Source: Panacagrimonas perspica (lineage in GTDB: Bacteria; Pseudomonadota; Gammaproteobacteria; Nevskiales; Nevskiaceae). From it: DNA of 64,000 nucleotides. The position numbers and the translations under genes were made by a program. Where the stretch lies: NCBI RefSeq assembly GCF_004364935.1, contig NZ_SOBT01000010.1, forward strand, positions 1-64,000, read 5' to 3'. Below are positions 42,746 through 51,120 of this stretch, piece after piece. A model generated the notes under the pieces. That model was not told the origin of the DNA and did no database searches. It saw only the letters and a list, made by a program, of their open reading frames with translations. Positions within the stretch are counted from its first letter, which is position 1. Each line of letters starts with the position of its first letter.

Positions 42746-43377
42746 ACGCGGCCACGCCACTGGGCCATCGCGTCGGCGCCATCGTCATCGGCGCGTCGGC
42801 GGGCGGCGTGGAAGTGCTCTCGACCTTGCTGCCGGCGCTGCCCGAGACGATCCGCGCCGCGGTCTTCGTCGTGCTGCACCAGCCGCCCGACCGTCAGAGC
42901 ATCCTGGCGGAGATCTTCAGCCGCAAGTGCAAGCTGCCGGTGCGCGAGGCCGAGGACAAGGAACCGATCGAGCCGGGCACGATCTATTTCGCGCCGCCCA
43001 ATTACCATCTGCTGATCGAGGCCGGCGCCCGCATCGCGCTGTCGGTCGACGATCTCGTGCAGTTCTCGAGGCCGTCTATCGACGTGCTGTTCCACTCCGC
43101 CGCCGATACCTACCGGGAGCGGCTGCTCGGGATCCTGCTCACCGGCTGGAACGAGGACGGAGCGGCAGGTCTGCTGGCGGTGCACGCAGTCAAGGGCATC
43201 ACCATCGTGCAGGACCCGCAAAGCGCCGAGGCGCCGGTGATGCCGCAGGCCGCCATCCGCATGCACAGTCCGGATTTCGTGCTTCACCCTCGCGCGATCG
43301 CCGATCTGTTGCACGGCCTCGAACCCGCTCCGGCAACGTCCGGGACTTCCCCTGCGCGTGCCGCTCCTGCACCCTGA
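42742..43377 (+). CDS. CheB-type methylesterase catalytic domain, without receiver
   Basis: 211 residues from GTG 42742, which overlaps the CheR stop. Catalytic triad: Ser in IGASAGGVE, His in VVLHQPPDR, and Asp in GWNEDGAAG. The N-terminal receiver of classical CheB is missing, so control must come from elsewhere, possibly the receivers of the flanking kinases. It would remove methyl groups or deamidate glutamines on a target not encoded nearby. The next gene starts after four bases. Confidence 0.9.
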   Translation: MNAATPLGHRVGAIVIGASAGGVEVLSTLLPALPETIRAAVFVVLHQPPDRQSILAEIFSRKCKLPVREAEDKEPIEPGTIYFAPPNYHLLIEAGARIALSVDDLVQFSRPSIDVLFHSAADTYRERLLGILLTGWNEDGAAGLLAVHAVKGITIVQDPQSAEAPVMPQAAIRMHSPDFVLHPRAIADLLHGLEPAPATSGTSPARAAPAP

Positions 43378-43381
43378 CCCC

Positions 43382-44956
43382 ATGCGATCCTCGATCAAAT
43401 GCCTGCTGGTCGACGACCTCGAGGAGAATCTCGTGGCACTGGGCGCGTTGCTCGAGCAGGACGGCGTCGAATTGCTCAAGGCGCGCTCCGGCTCCGAGGC
43501 GCTGGAACTGCTGCTGGTTCACGACTTCGCGCTGGCGCTGCTGGACGTGCAGATGCCGGACATCGACGGCTTCCAGCTCGCCGAGTTCATGCGCGGCAGC
43601 GAGCGCACCCGCAACATCCCGATCATCTTCGTCACCGCCGGTACACATGAACCGCATCGCGTGTTCAAGGGATACGAGACCGGCGCAGTGGATTTCCTGC
43701 ACAAACCGGTCGATCCGCAGATCCTGGCCAACAAGGCTGCGGTGTTCTTCCAGCTCTATCGCCAGAAACTGCAGCTGGCGGAGGACCTCAAGGAGCGCAC
43801 CGAGACGCTGCGCCTCAACGAAATGTTCGTGGCCATTCTCGGCCACGACCTGCGCACACCGCTCAACACGATCCTGACGTGCGCGGAAACCCTGCTGAAA
43901 GCCGACGGCGATGCCCCGGTCCGCGACGCCGCCGATCGCATCCAGTCGAGCGGACGACGGATGCAGACGCTGATCGAGAACGTGCTGGACCTTGCGCGCG
44001 CGCGCCTCGCGGGTGGCATCGCGCTCAAATGCGATCACGTCGAACTCGATCGGCTGGTGGCGGCGACGGTCAAGGAACACCAGTCGCTCGCGCCGTTGTC
44101 GCGGATCGACGTGACGCGGCACGGCGATCTGCGCGGCGAGTGGGATTCCGATCGCCTGGCGCAGGTCCTGTCCAATCTGGTCGGCAATGCGCTGCAGCAC
44201 GGCGAGGCCGGCCAACCGGTGCTCGTCCTGCTCGACGGCGCGCAAGCCGACACGGTCACACTGACGGTGGCCAACGCCGGTTCGATTTCGCCCGAGTCGT
44301 TGGCGCATGTCTTCGATCCGTTCGGCGGCGGCCGTCGCCAGCGTGCGCGCAGCGAGGGCCTGGGCCTGGGTCTCTACATCGTCCGGCAGATCGTCGACGC
44401 GCATGGCGGAGAGATCGGCGTGCACGTGGAAGGCGATCAGCGCACGGTGTTCCGCGTGACGCTGCCTCGCCGCGTCCTGCGTTCGGGCGCGGTCGTCGCG
44501 CAGGACAGGGACCGCGGCATCTTCCGTCTCGCGGACGAACCGCCGCCGGCCACGGCGAATGCACGCGTCTCGAAAGGGGTGCGCCGCATTCTGGTCGTCG
44601 ACGACAACCACGATTCCGCCGATTCGCTCGCGATCCTGCTCGAGATGGACGGCGATCAGACGCGCACCGCCTACGACGGACTCGAGGCCCTGCAGGTGGC
44701 CGCCGAGTTCGAGCCGGACGTGATCGTGCTGGACCTGGGACTGCCCAGGCTCGACGGCTACCAGGCCGCTCGGCGGATCCGCGAGCAGCCTTGGGGACGC
44801 GACATCGTCCTGATCGCACTGACGGGCTGGGACAACGAGGACGATCGTCGGAAGACGCGTGAAGCCGGTTTCGATCGCCACCTGGTGAAGCCGATCGACG
44901 GCATCGCGTTGCAGAAGATTCTCGCGGAACTGACACGCAGGACGGCGACGGCCTGA
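43382..44956 (+). CDS. Hybrid kinase: receiver-HisKA-ATPase-receiver
   Basis: 524 residues. N-terminal receiver with Asp55 (LLDVQMPDIDG), then HisKA with His155 in ILGHDLRTP, ATPase with NLVGNAL and GLGLGLYIV, and a C-terminal receiver with Asp451 (VLDLGLPRLDG). No membrane segment, so it is a cytosolic relay. The G1 box reads VANAGS instead of D-x-G-x-G, which may affect ATP binding. It begins four bases after CheB. The C-terminal receiver is a close paralogue of that of the kinase at 48654. Confidence 0.9.
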   Translation: MRSSIKCLLVDDLEENLVALGALLEQDGVELLKARSGSEALELLLVHDFALALLDVQMPDIDGFQLAEFMRGSERTRNIPIIFVTAGTHEPHRVFKGYETGAVDFLHKPVDPQILANKAAVFFQLYRQKLQLAEDLKERTETLRLNEMFVAILGHDLRTPLNTILTCAETLLKADGDAPVRDAADRIQSSGRRMQTLIENVLDLARARLAGGIALKCDHVELDRLVAATVKEHQSLAPLSRIDVTRHGDLRGEWDSDRLAQVLSNLVGNALQHGEAGQPVLVLLDGAQADTVTLTVANAGSISPESLAHVFDPFGGGRRQRARSEGLGLGLYIVRQIVDAHGGEIGVHVEGDQRTVFRVTLPRRVLRSGAVVAQDRDRGIFRLADEPPPATANARVSKGVRRILVVDDNHDSADSLAILLEMDGDQTRTAYDGLEALQVAAEFEPDVIVLDLGLPRLDGYQAARRIREQPWGRDIVLIALTGWDNEDDRRKTREAGFDRHLVKPIDGIALQKILAELTRRTATA

Positions 44957-44992
44957 TTCGTCGTCCGCGTCCTGGACGAGGGTGCCGACTCC

Positions 44993-45241
44993 CTAGCCGC
45001 TCGGGGACGCGTCGCCGGACGGACGCATCGACGAACCCCACTCGGCCGCCGCCGGCGCCGCGCCATCGTCGGACTTCACGTTCTTGACGATGACCACCGC
45101 CAGCGCCATCAGCAGCAGCAGAACGAACATCGCCACCGGCGAACGCCGCCGGAATGCCGGATTGCGCGCGCAGCAGTTCGGGCACTTCCTGCAATACAGG
45201 CTGATCGGGATTTCGCAGTCCTGGCAGCGGAGCACGGGCAT
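44993..45241 (-). CDS. Small membrane protein with zinc-ribbon-like cysteines
   Basis: 82 residues. The first 25 residues hold CQDC and CRKCPNCC, a likely zinc ribbon; residues about 37-54 form one membrane helix (VAMFVLLLLMALAVVIV); the C-terminal tail is Gly/Ser/Pro-rich. The arrangement (cytosolic zinc ribbon, one helix) is common in uncharacterised bacterial membrane proteins. Start ATG 45241. Convergent with the kinase operon. Confidence 0.65.
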   Translation of the reverse strand: MPVLRCQDCEIPISLYCRKCPNCCARNPAFRRRSPVAMFVLLLLMALAVVIVKNVKSDDGAAPAAAEWGSSMRPSGDASPSG

Positions 45242-45260
45242 GGCCGTTCGAGCATAACGA

Positions 45261-45413
45261 TCATGGCGCTCGACGGGCAGCCTTGCACACGGACGGCTTG
45301 CGGCGCGTCGAGCGCAGCGGCGCATCCAGCGAGACCCGGACGGGCGCGTGATCACTCGCCTGGAGCAGGCCGCGCACCCAGCGATCGACACCTGCATTGT
45401 GGAATCCGCCGGC
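45261..45413 (-). pseudogene. C-terminal remnant of exonuclease III / EEP-family nuclease
   Basis: Between a stop at 45411-45416 and the TGA at 45261-45263 the minus frame reads GVDRWVRGLLQASDHAPVRV followed by a short basic tail. GVDRWVRG...ASDHAPV is the end of exonuclease III, with the catalytic His of the SDHAP motif. The other 210 or so residues of the enzyme are absent. It has no start codon of its own and lies just upstream of the small zinc-ribbon gene. Confidence 0.75.
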
Positions 45414-45558
45414 TCATGTCGAATCTCCCCGGATGGGTGAACGCGCAGCCACTTGCGACTGCAGCACAAGGGAGAAACGAGCCATCGATCTTCCTGCCTC
45501 GCCGATCCCGACCTCGATGGGCACGTGGACGCCGCATGGCGCGATAATCGGACCGCGC

Positions 45559-46269
45559 ATGAAGCCACCCCCGCTAACGACGCTGCCCCGCTCCCACGGA
45601 CGGCGGCTACGCGACTACTACCGGTCGGCCGGATGGCCCTGCCAGGACACGATCGAGATCGACCTGCTCAACGCCGGACTGATCGAGCGCATCTCGCGCA
45701 GCGCATCCGAACTCGACGTCATCCGCGTCACCGATTCCGGCCTGCATGCGCTGGGCACCTGCCTGGTTCGAAACCGCCGGGCCTTCGACGCGCACGAGGC
45801 CCTGGTCGCGCAAGTGACGCAGGATCTCGCGCGGGCCGGGCGCCTGGCGTATCGCAACCTGATGTTGAGAGGCCGTGTCGGTGACGGCTGGAAGCCCTGC
45901 CGGCCGGATGTCTATTCGATCCGCTACACCTCGGTGGCGGCCTATGCGCGCCCGGTGATCCACGAGGTGAAGGTGCGCCGCGCCGACCTGCTGTCCGACC
46001 TGAAGAACCCGGACAAGCGCGCCGCCTACCAGGCGCTGTCCTCGGAATTCTTCTACGTGATGCCCGAAGGCCTGGCGACACCGCACGAGATTCCGGAAGA
46101 CTGCGGCGTGCTGTTCGCCGGCGATGCCGGCCTGCGACTCGCCCGTCCTTCCGAGCGTCGCACGGTGCAGCTCGGCGTCGCCGAGTGGATGAGCCTGGCG
46201 CGACGCGGCGCCGAGTTCATCGACACCGCCGACGACGAGCAAGGCCTGCTGGGCGAGCGCGACCCGTGA
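45559..46269 (+). CDS. MmcB-like DNA-repair protein (putative PD-(D/E)XK nuclease fold)
   Basis: 236 residues. The block VIHEVKVRRADLLSDLKNPD, then YQALSSEFFYVMPEGLA and IPEDCGVLFA, resembles the MmcB family linked to mutagenic repair in Caulobacter; HEVK supplies the E-x-K half of a PD-(D/E)XK active site, with Asp in CRPDVYSIR before it. The N-terminal 100 residues look like a winged helix (DTIEIDLLNAGLIERI). Its stop overlaps the GTG of the helicase gene, so the two are co-translated and likely act together on DNA. Confidence 0.7.
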   Translation: MKPPPLTTLPRSHGRRLRDYYRSAGWPCQDTIEIDLLNAGLIERISRSASELDVIRVTDSGLHALGTCLVRNRRAFDAHEALVAQVTQDLARAGRLAYRNLMLRGRVGDGWKPCRPDVYSIRYTSVAAYARPVIHEVKVRRADLLSDLKNPDKRAAYQALSSEFFYVMPEGLATPHEIPEDCGVLFAGDAGLRLARPSERRTVQLGVAEWMSLARRGAEFIDTADDEQGLLGERDP

Positions 46270-48599
46270 GCGCAGCGCCGGCCACCGACACCTACCGGAT
46301 CTCGGTTCGCGAACTCGTCGAGTTCACTGCCAAGACCGGCGACCTCGACCTGCGCTTCACGCCGGCACCGACGGCCGAGGAAGGCATCGCCGGTCATGCG
46401 CGTGTACAAACGCGTCGCGGCGCCGGATACGTACGCGAGTTGCCGCTGACGGCGCATCACGAGTCGCTGCTGCTGCGCGGCCGCGCGGACGGTTGTTCGG
46501 CCGACGGCAACGAACTCGAAGAGATCAAGACGTTCCGCGGACGGCTGGACCGCATTCCGTCGCAGCACACCGCGCTGCACTGGGCGCAGCTCAAGCTCTA
46601 CGGCGCGATGCACTGTCGCGAGAAGGGGCTGGAGCAGGTCAGCCTGAAGCTGACCTACTTCGACATCGTTCGCGAGAAGGAGACCTCGTTCTGCGAGGTC
46701 TATCCGCTCGCTGACCTGGAGCAGTTCTTCGAAGATCACTGCGGCCGCTTCCTGGCCTGGGCACGGCAGGAACAGGCGCATCGCCGGCATCGCAACGAAG
46801 ACCTCGCCACCCTCGCCTTCCCGTTCGCCGAGTTCCACGCCGGTCAGCGTCATCTCGCCGAGGCGGTGTTCCGCACCGGCCGCGACGGCGGCTGCCTGAT
46901 GGCGCAGGCGCCGACCGGCATCGGCAAGACCGTGGGCACGTTGTTCCCGCTGCTGAAAGCCTGCGCGCGCGGCGAGATCGACAAGATCTTCTTTCTCACC
47001 GCCAAGACGCCGGGACGCCAGCTCGCGCTGGACGCCGTGCATCGCTTGCGCGCCTCGGATCCTGCACGTCCGCTGCGATTGCTCGAACTGGTCGCGCGCG
47101 ACAAGGCCTGCGTGCATCCCGACAAGGCCTGCCACGGCGATTCCTGCCCGCTCGCGAAAGGCTTCTACGACCGGCTGCCGGCCGCGCGTACCGCCGCCGC
47201 GGTCACGCCGCATCTGGGTCAGGCCGCGGTGCGCCGCCTCGCCGACGAGCACGCGATCTGCCCGTACTACCTCGGCCAGGAAATGGCGCGCTGGTCCGAT
47301 GTGATCGTCGGTGATTACAACTACTACTTCGACGGCAGCGCCCTGCTCAACGCGCTGACCACGGCCAACGACTGGAAAGTCGCGCTGCTGGTGGACGAGG
47401 CGCACAACCTGCTCGAGCGCGGCCGCGCGATGTATTCGGCGGAACTCGACCAGGCACGGTTCGCTGCCGTGCGCTCGGCCGCTCCCGTTGCGCTGAAGGC
47501 GGCGATGGATCGCGTGAACCGCGAATGGAACCGTCTCGTGCGCGACCAGGAAGCGGACTACCAGGTCTACGCCGCACCGCCGCTGGCCCTGGTCGAGGCG
47601 CTGGGCAAGCTGACCTCGGCCATCACCGATCATCTCGGCGAAGCGCCGGATCGCATCGATCCCGGGTTGCAGGAGTTCCTGTTCGACGCCCTGCACTTCC
47701 GCGCGCTGGCCGATGTGTTCGGTCCGCATTCGATCTTCGACGTCAGCCTTCGACACTTTGGCGGCCGACGCTCCAAGCCGGCCGCGATGCTGTGCCTGCG
47801 CAACGTCGTGCCGGCGCCGTTCCTGTCCACGCGACTGGCGGCGGCGCAGAGCGCGGTGCTGTTCTCCGCGACCCTGAGTCCGACGCCGTTCTATCGCGAC
47901 ATGCTCGGTGTGCCGGAAGCGGCGAAGACGCTGGACGTGGCCTCGCCGTTCTCCTCGGACCAGCTCGACGTGCGCTCGGTCGGCCATGTGTCCACGCGCT
48001 TTCCCGACCGTGCGCGCTCGGTGGCGCCGATCGCCGATGTGATCGCCGCGCAGTATCGCGAACGGCCGGGCAACTACCTCGCGTTCTTCAGCAGCTTCGA
48101 CTACCTGCGCGAGATCGCGTCCGGTCTCGCGCAGCGCCATCCCGACGTTCCGCAGTGGAGCCAGACACGCGGCATGGACGAGGCGGCGCGCACCGCGTTC
48201 CTCGAGCACTTCGCGCCCGACGGCCAGGGCATCGGCTTCGCCGTGCTGGGAGGCGCGTTCGCCGAGGGCATCGACCTGCCGGGCAGCCGCCTGATCGGGG
48301 CGTTCGTGGCGACCTTGGGTCAACCGCAGGTGAACCCGGTCAACGAGCAGATGAAGGACTGCATCGAGCGCCTGTTCGGCAAGGGCTATGACTACACGTA
48401 CTTCTATCCGGGCATCCAGAAGGTCGTGCAGGCGGCGGGACGCGTGATCCGCACCGCCAGCGACGAGGGCACGCTGCTGCTGATCGACGATCGGTTCGAG
48501 CGACGATCCGTGCGCGCGCTGCTGCCACCGTGGTGGCGTGTTCGTGCGGCGTGCGTTCCGGCCGGCGACCGGATTCCCGCCGTCGGTGAACCGCGCTAG
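46266..48599 (+). CDS. XPD/DinG-type DNA helicase with nuclease-like N-terminus and iron-sulfur cluster
   Basis: 777 residues from GTG 46266 (GTGA overlap). Residues about 1-165 carry LLLRGRADG and EEIKTFRGR, a PD-(D/E)XK-like domain. The helicase core has Walker A QAPTGIGKT, DEAH box LVDEAHN, and the C-terminal motifs LFSATLSP, GGAFAEGIDLPG and QAAGRVIR. Four cysteines (CVHPDKACHGDSC, then AICPYY) fit the 4Fe-4S cluster of Rad3/XPD helicases. It would unwind DNA 5' to 3'. Coupling to the MmcB-like gene suggests a two-gene repair module. Confidence 0.88.
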   Translation: MSAAPATDTYRISVRELVEFTAKTGDLDLRFTPAPTAEEGIAGHARVQTRRGAGYVRELPLTAHHESLLLRGRADGCSADGNELEEIKTFRGRLDRIPSQHTALHWAQLKLYGAMHCREKGLEQVSLKLTYFDIVREKETSFCEVYPLADLEQFFEDHCGRFLAWARQEQAHRRHRNEDLATLAFPFAEFHAGQRHLAEAVFRTGRDGGCLMAQAPTGIGKTVGTLFPLLKACARGEIDKIFFLTAKTPGRQLALDAVHRLRASDPARPLRLLELVARDKACVHPDKACHGDSCPLAKGFYDRLPAARTAAAVTPHLGQAAVRRLADEHAICPYYLGQEMARWSDVIVGDYNYYFDGSALLNALTTANDWKVALLVDEAHNLLERGRAMYSAELDQARFAAVRSAAPVALKAAMDRVNREWNRLVRDQEADYQVYAAPPLALVEALGKLTSAITDHLGEAPDRIDPGLQEFLFDALHFRALADVFGPHSIFDVSLRHFGGRRSKPAAMLCLRNVVPAPFLSTRLAAAQSAVLFSATLSPTPFYRDMLGVPEAAKTLDVASPFSSDQLDVRSVGHVSTRFPDRARSVAPIADVIAAQYRERPGNYLAFFSSFDYLREIASGLAQRHPDVPQWSQTRGMDEAARTAFLEHFAPDGQGIGFAVLGGAFAEGIDLPGSRLIGAFVATLGQPQVNPVNEQMKDCIERLFGKGYDYTYFYPGIQKVVQAAGRVIRTASDEGTLLLIDDRFERRSVRALLPPWWRVRAACVPAGDRIPAVGEPR

Positions 48600-48653
48600 C
48601 GTATGACGCACCGAGCCCGTTCACGGTAGACGCGTGAGAGCCTCCCGCCTGCG

Positions 48654-50543
48654 ATGACGTCTGCTTCCTCCTCGTCTGAAGAAGCGCGGATGCGCGCGCT
48701 CGTCTCCGTCACCAGCACCGTGGTGTGGGTGTTGTCGGCCGAAGGCCGGGTCGAGGAAGAACAACCCGGCCTGCAGGGCTTCACCGGCCTGAGCTTCGAG
48801 GAGGTTCGCGGCGACGGCTGGACGCGCGCGCTGCATCCCGACGACTACGCGCGGGTGCTGGACGAATGGGCCGGCTTCCTGCGCCTGCAGGCGCCGGCCG
48901 AGATCCACTACCGCATGCGCCGGCACGATGGCGAATACCGGCACATGCGCGCCCGTGCCGTACCGATGTTCGACGAGCACTGCCGGCTTCGCGAATGGGT
49001 CGGCGCCAACGAGGACATGACGGCCTACGAGCAGGGCACCGACGAACTGCGCGACCGCGAGGCACGGCTGATGCAGTTCGCGGACTCCCTGCCGCACATC
49101 GCCTGGGAACTGGATCCTTCCGGGGCTGCGGTGTGGGTCAACCGCCGTCTGCAGGAATACTCCGGCTGCGAGACGTCCAGCGTGCTCGGCTGGAAGTGGG
49201 CGGATCTGTTCCACGAAGACGATCGCGAGTCCTACATCAGTGGCCTGCGCCGCGCAGTCGAGCAAGGCCAGGCGTTCCGGCTGGAGGCGCGCGTTCGCCG
49301 CGCCGATGGCGAGTACCGCTGGTTCCAGCTCGCCAACGCGCCGCAGTCCACGAAGCACGGCGGGATCTATCGCTGGTTCGGCACCGCGACCGATATCGAC
49401 GATTCGTATCAGGCCACAGAGAAGATCCACCGCTTCCTGGCCACGCTCGCGCACGAACTGCGCAATCCGCTCGCGCCGATCTCCAACGGCATCCAGATCC
49501 TGCGCATGCCGCAGTCCGGCGAGCAGGCGAAGGAATCCGCACTCGCCACCATCGAGCGGCAGACCGCGCACATGGTGCGTCTGCTCGACGACCTGATGGA
49601 TCTGAACCGCGTGCGCAGCGACAGAGTCGTGCTGCGTCGCGCGCCGACGCCGCTGTCGACGGTGATCAACACGGCGCTGGAAACCAGCCGCCCGGCCATC
49701 GAGAAAGGCCAGCATCCGCTGCGGGTGAATCTGCCGGCCCGCGCGCTGAGCCTGCATGCCGACGCCACGCGCCTGACGCAGGTGCTGTCCAACGTGCTCA
49801 ACAACGCGGCCAAGTTCTCGCCGGACCAAACACCGATCGACGTCATCGTCACCGAGCAGCCCGGCTTCGCGTGCGTGGAGGTGATCGACCGTGGCATCGG
49901 CATGCTGCCGGAGATGCTCCAGCGTGCGTTCGACATGTTTGCGCAGGCCGATACCAGCGTGGAGCGCAGCTACGGAGGACTGGGCATCGGCTTGAACGTC
50001 GCACGGCGCCTGGTCGAGATGCACGGCGGAACGATCGAGGCCGCGAGCGACGGGCCGGGGCGCGGCAGCCGCATCACGATCCGCCTGCCGCTGTCGACGA
50101 GTGAAGCGGGCGACGAGCCGGTGAGCACCGAGGGCGAGGCCGATCTGTCGTCGCGTCGTCGCGTGATGGTGGTGGACGACAACGAGGATGCGGCGCGCAT
50201 CGTCTCGATGCTGGTCGAATCGCTGGGGCACGTCGTGCGCGCCGCGAGCACCGGAGCGGATGCGCTGAATCTGGCGGAACACTTCCGGCCCGAGGTGGCG
50301 ATCCTCGACATCGGCATGCCGGGCATGAGCGGCTACGAACTCGCCCGCCGCTGCCGGCAAACCGTGTGGGGGCGACATGCGCGGCTGGTGGCGCTGACCG
50401 GTTGGGGCCAGGAAGCGGACCGTCAGAAATCCTTCGAGGCCGGCTTCGACCACCACCTGGTGAAACCCGCCGGCTCGGCGGCCTTGCGCAAGATCCTGCT
50501 GGAGCCGGTCGGCGAAGGCGGCCGCACCCCCCGGACGCCGTAA
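48654..50543 (+). CDS. Hybrid histidine kinase: PAS-PAS-HisKA-ATPase-receiver
   Basis: 629 residues, cytosolic. Two PAS domains (about 15-130, 140-255; the second ends FGTATDIDDSYQA), His267 in TLAHELRNP, ATPase motifs NNAAKF, DRGIGM and GLGIGLNVA, and a C-terminal receiver with Asp552 (ILDIGMPGMSG). The kinase core resembles that of the membrane kinase at 30529, and the receiver (LTGWGQEADR, then GFDHHLVKP) that of the kinase at 43382, so the three are paralogues. Signal and targets unknown. Start ATG 48654, 54 bases after the helicase stop. Confidence 0.9.
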   Translation: MTSASSSSEEARMRALVSVTSTVVWVLSAEGRVEEEQPGLQGFTGLSFEEVRGDGWTRALHPDDYARVLDEWAGFLRLQAPAEIHYRMRRHDGEYRHMRARAVPMFDEHCRLREWVGANEDMTAYEQGTDELRDREARLMQFADSLPHIAWELDPSGAAVWVNRRLQEYSGCETSSVLGWKWADLFHEDDRESYISGLRRAVEQGQAFRLEARVRRADGEYRWFQLANAPQSTKHGGIYRWFGTATDIDDSYQATEKIHRFLATLAHELRNPLAPISNGIQILRMPQSGEQAKESALATIERQTAHMVRLLDDLMDLNRVRSDRVVLRRAPTPLSTVINTALETSRPAIEKGQHPLRVNLPARALSLHADATRLTQVLSNVLNNAAKFSPDQTPIDVIVTEQPGFACVEVIDRGIGMLPEMLQRAFDMFAQADTSVERSYGGLGIGLNVARRLVEMHGGTIEAASDGPGRGSRITIRLPLSTSEAGDEPVSTEGEADLSSRRRVMVVDDNEDAARIVSMLVESLGHVVRAASTGADALNLAEHFRPEVAILDIGMPGMSGYELARRCRQTVWGRHARLVALTGWGQEADRQKSFEAGFDHHLVKPAGSAALRKILLEPVGEGGRTPRTP

Positions 50544-50767
50544 CGGACGCGGCCGCGCAGGCCGCCCGCAATTTGCTGACCGGCCTGCCCGATCCCGCGT
50601 AATTCGCCTCGCCAGAAGCACGTCCACCGTCCGGACGCCGCCCCGGGCAATGCCTTCAAGACGTTGACTTCAAGAGGAAATTCTCTCCCGGATCATGACC
50701 GGAGCAAGCTTGCACGGTCCGTGCTCGATCAGTGAGGCGTCACACCTACAGACCAAGGAAAGACACC

Positions 50768-50971
50768 ATGTTCGCTGTCAACGACGACGAAATCCTTTTC
50801 GACGAAATCCTGCAGTCGGGCCTCGAAGCAGAGCTGCAGCGTCTGTCGTGCGTCGCGCGCTCGACCGGCCTCATCGACGATGGCAGCGAAAGCTCCCTGC
50901 AGCGTCTCGACCAGTCGGCGGACGACATGTGGGGCGCCTATACGACGCCGGCCTCGCCGGTTCGCCACTAG
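50768..50971 (+). CDS. Small acidic hypothetical protein
   Basis: 67 residues, acidic in its first half (VNDDEILFDEILQSGLEAEL). AAGGAA lies seven bases before the ATG at 50768, an ideal ribosome binding site. I recognise no family. It follows the PAS hybrid kinase by 224 bases on the same strand. An overlapping minus-strand frame exists but lacks such a start. Confidence 0.55.
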   Translation: MFAVNDDEILFDEILQSGLEAELQRLSCVARSTGLIDDGSESSLQRLDQSADDMWGAYTTPASPVRH

Positions 50972-51120
50972 TTCCCGCAGGGCGGCGGCGTCCAGGCGCG
51001 TCGTCGTCATCCGCTTCGTCCAGAACGTCCTGACGACGGCTGCGATGCCTTGCGTCGCATCGCGTCGCTGAAAAATCCTCTGCGCGCCGAACGGACATCA
51101 ACGGCGGTCGGTCGATCGCG

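Noticed and set aside
46053-48611. Minus-strand open frame of about 850 codons across the MmcB-like/XPD-like genes
   Set aside because: Mirror of the helicase reading frame; the plus strand has complete helicase motifs, the minus strand only Arg/His/Gln-rich sequence.
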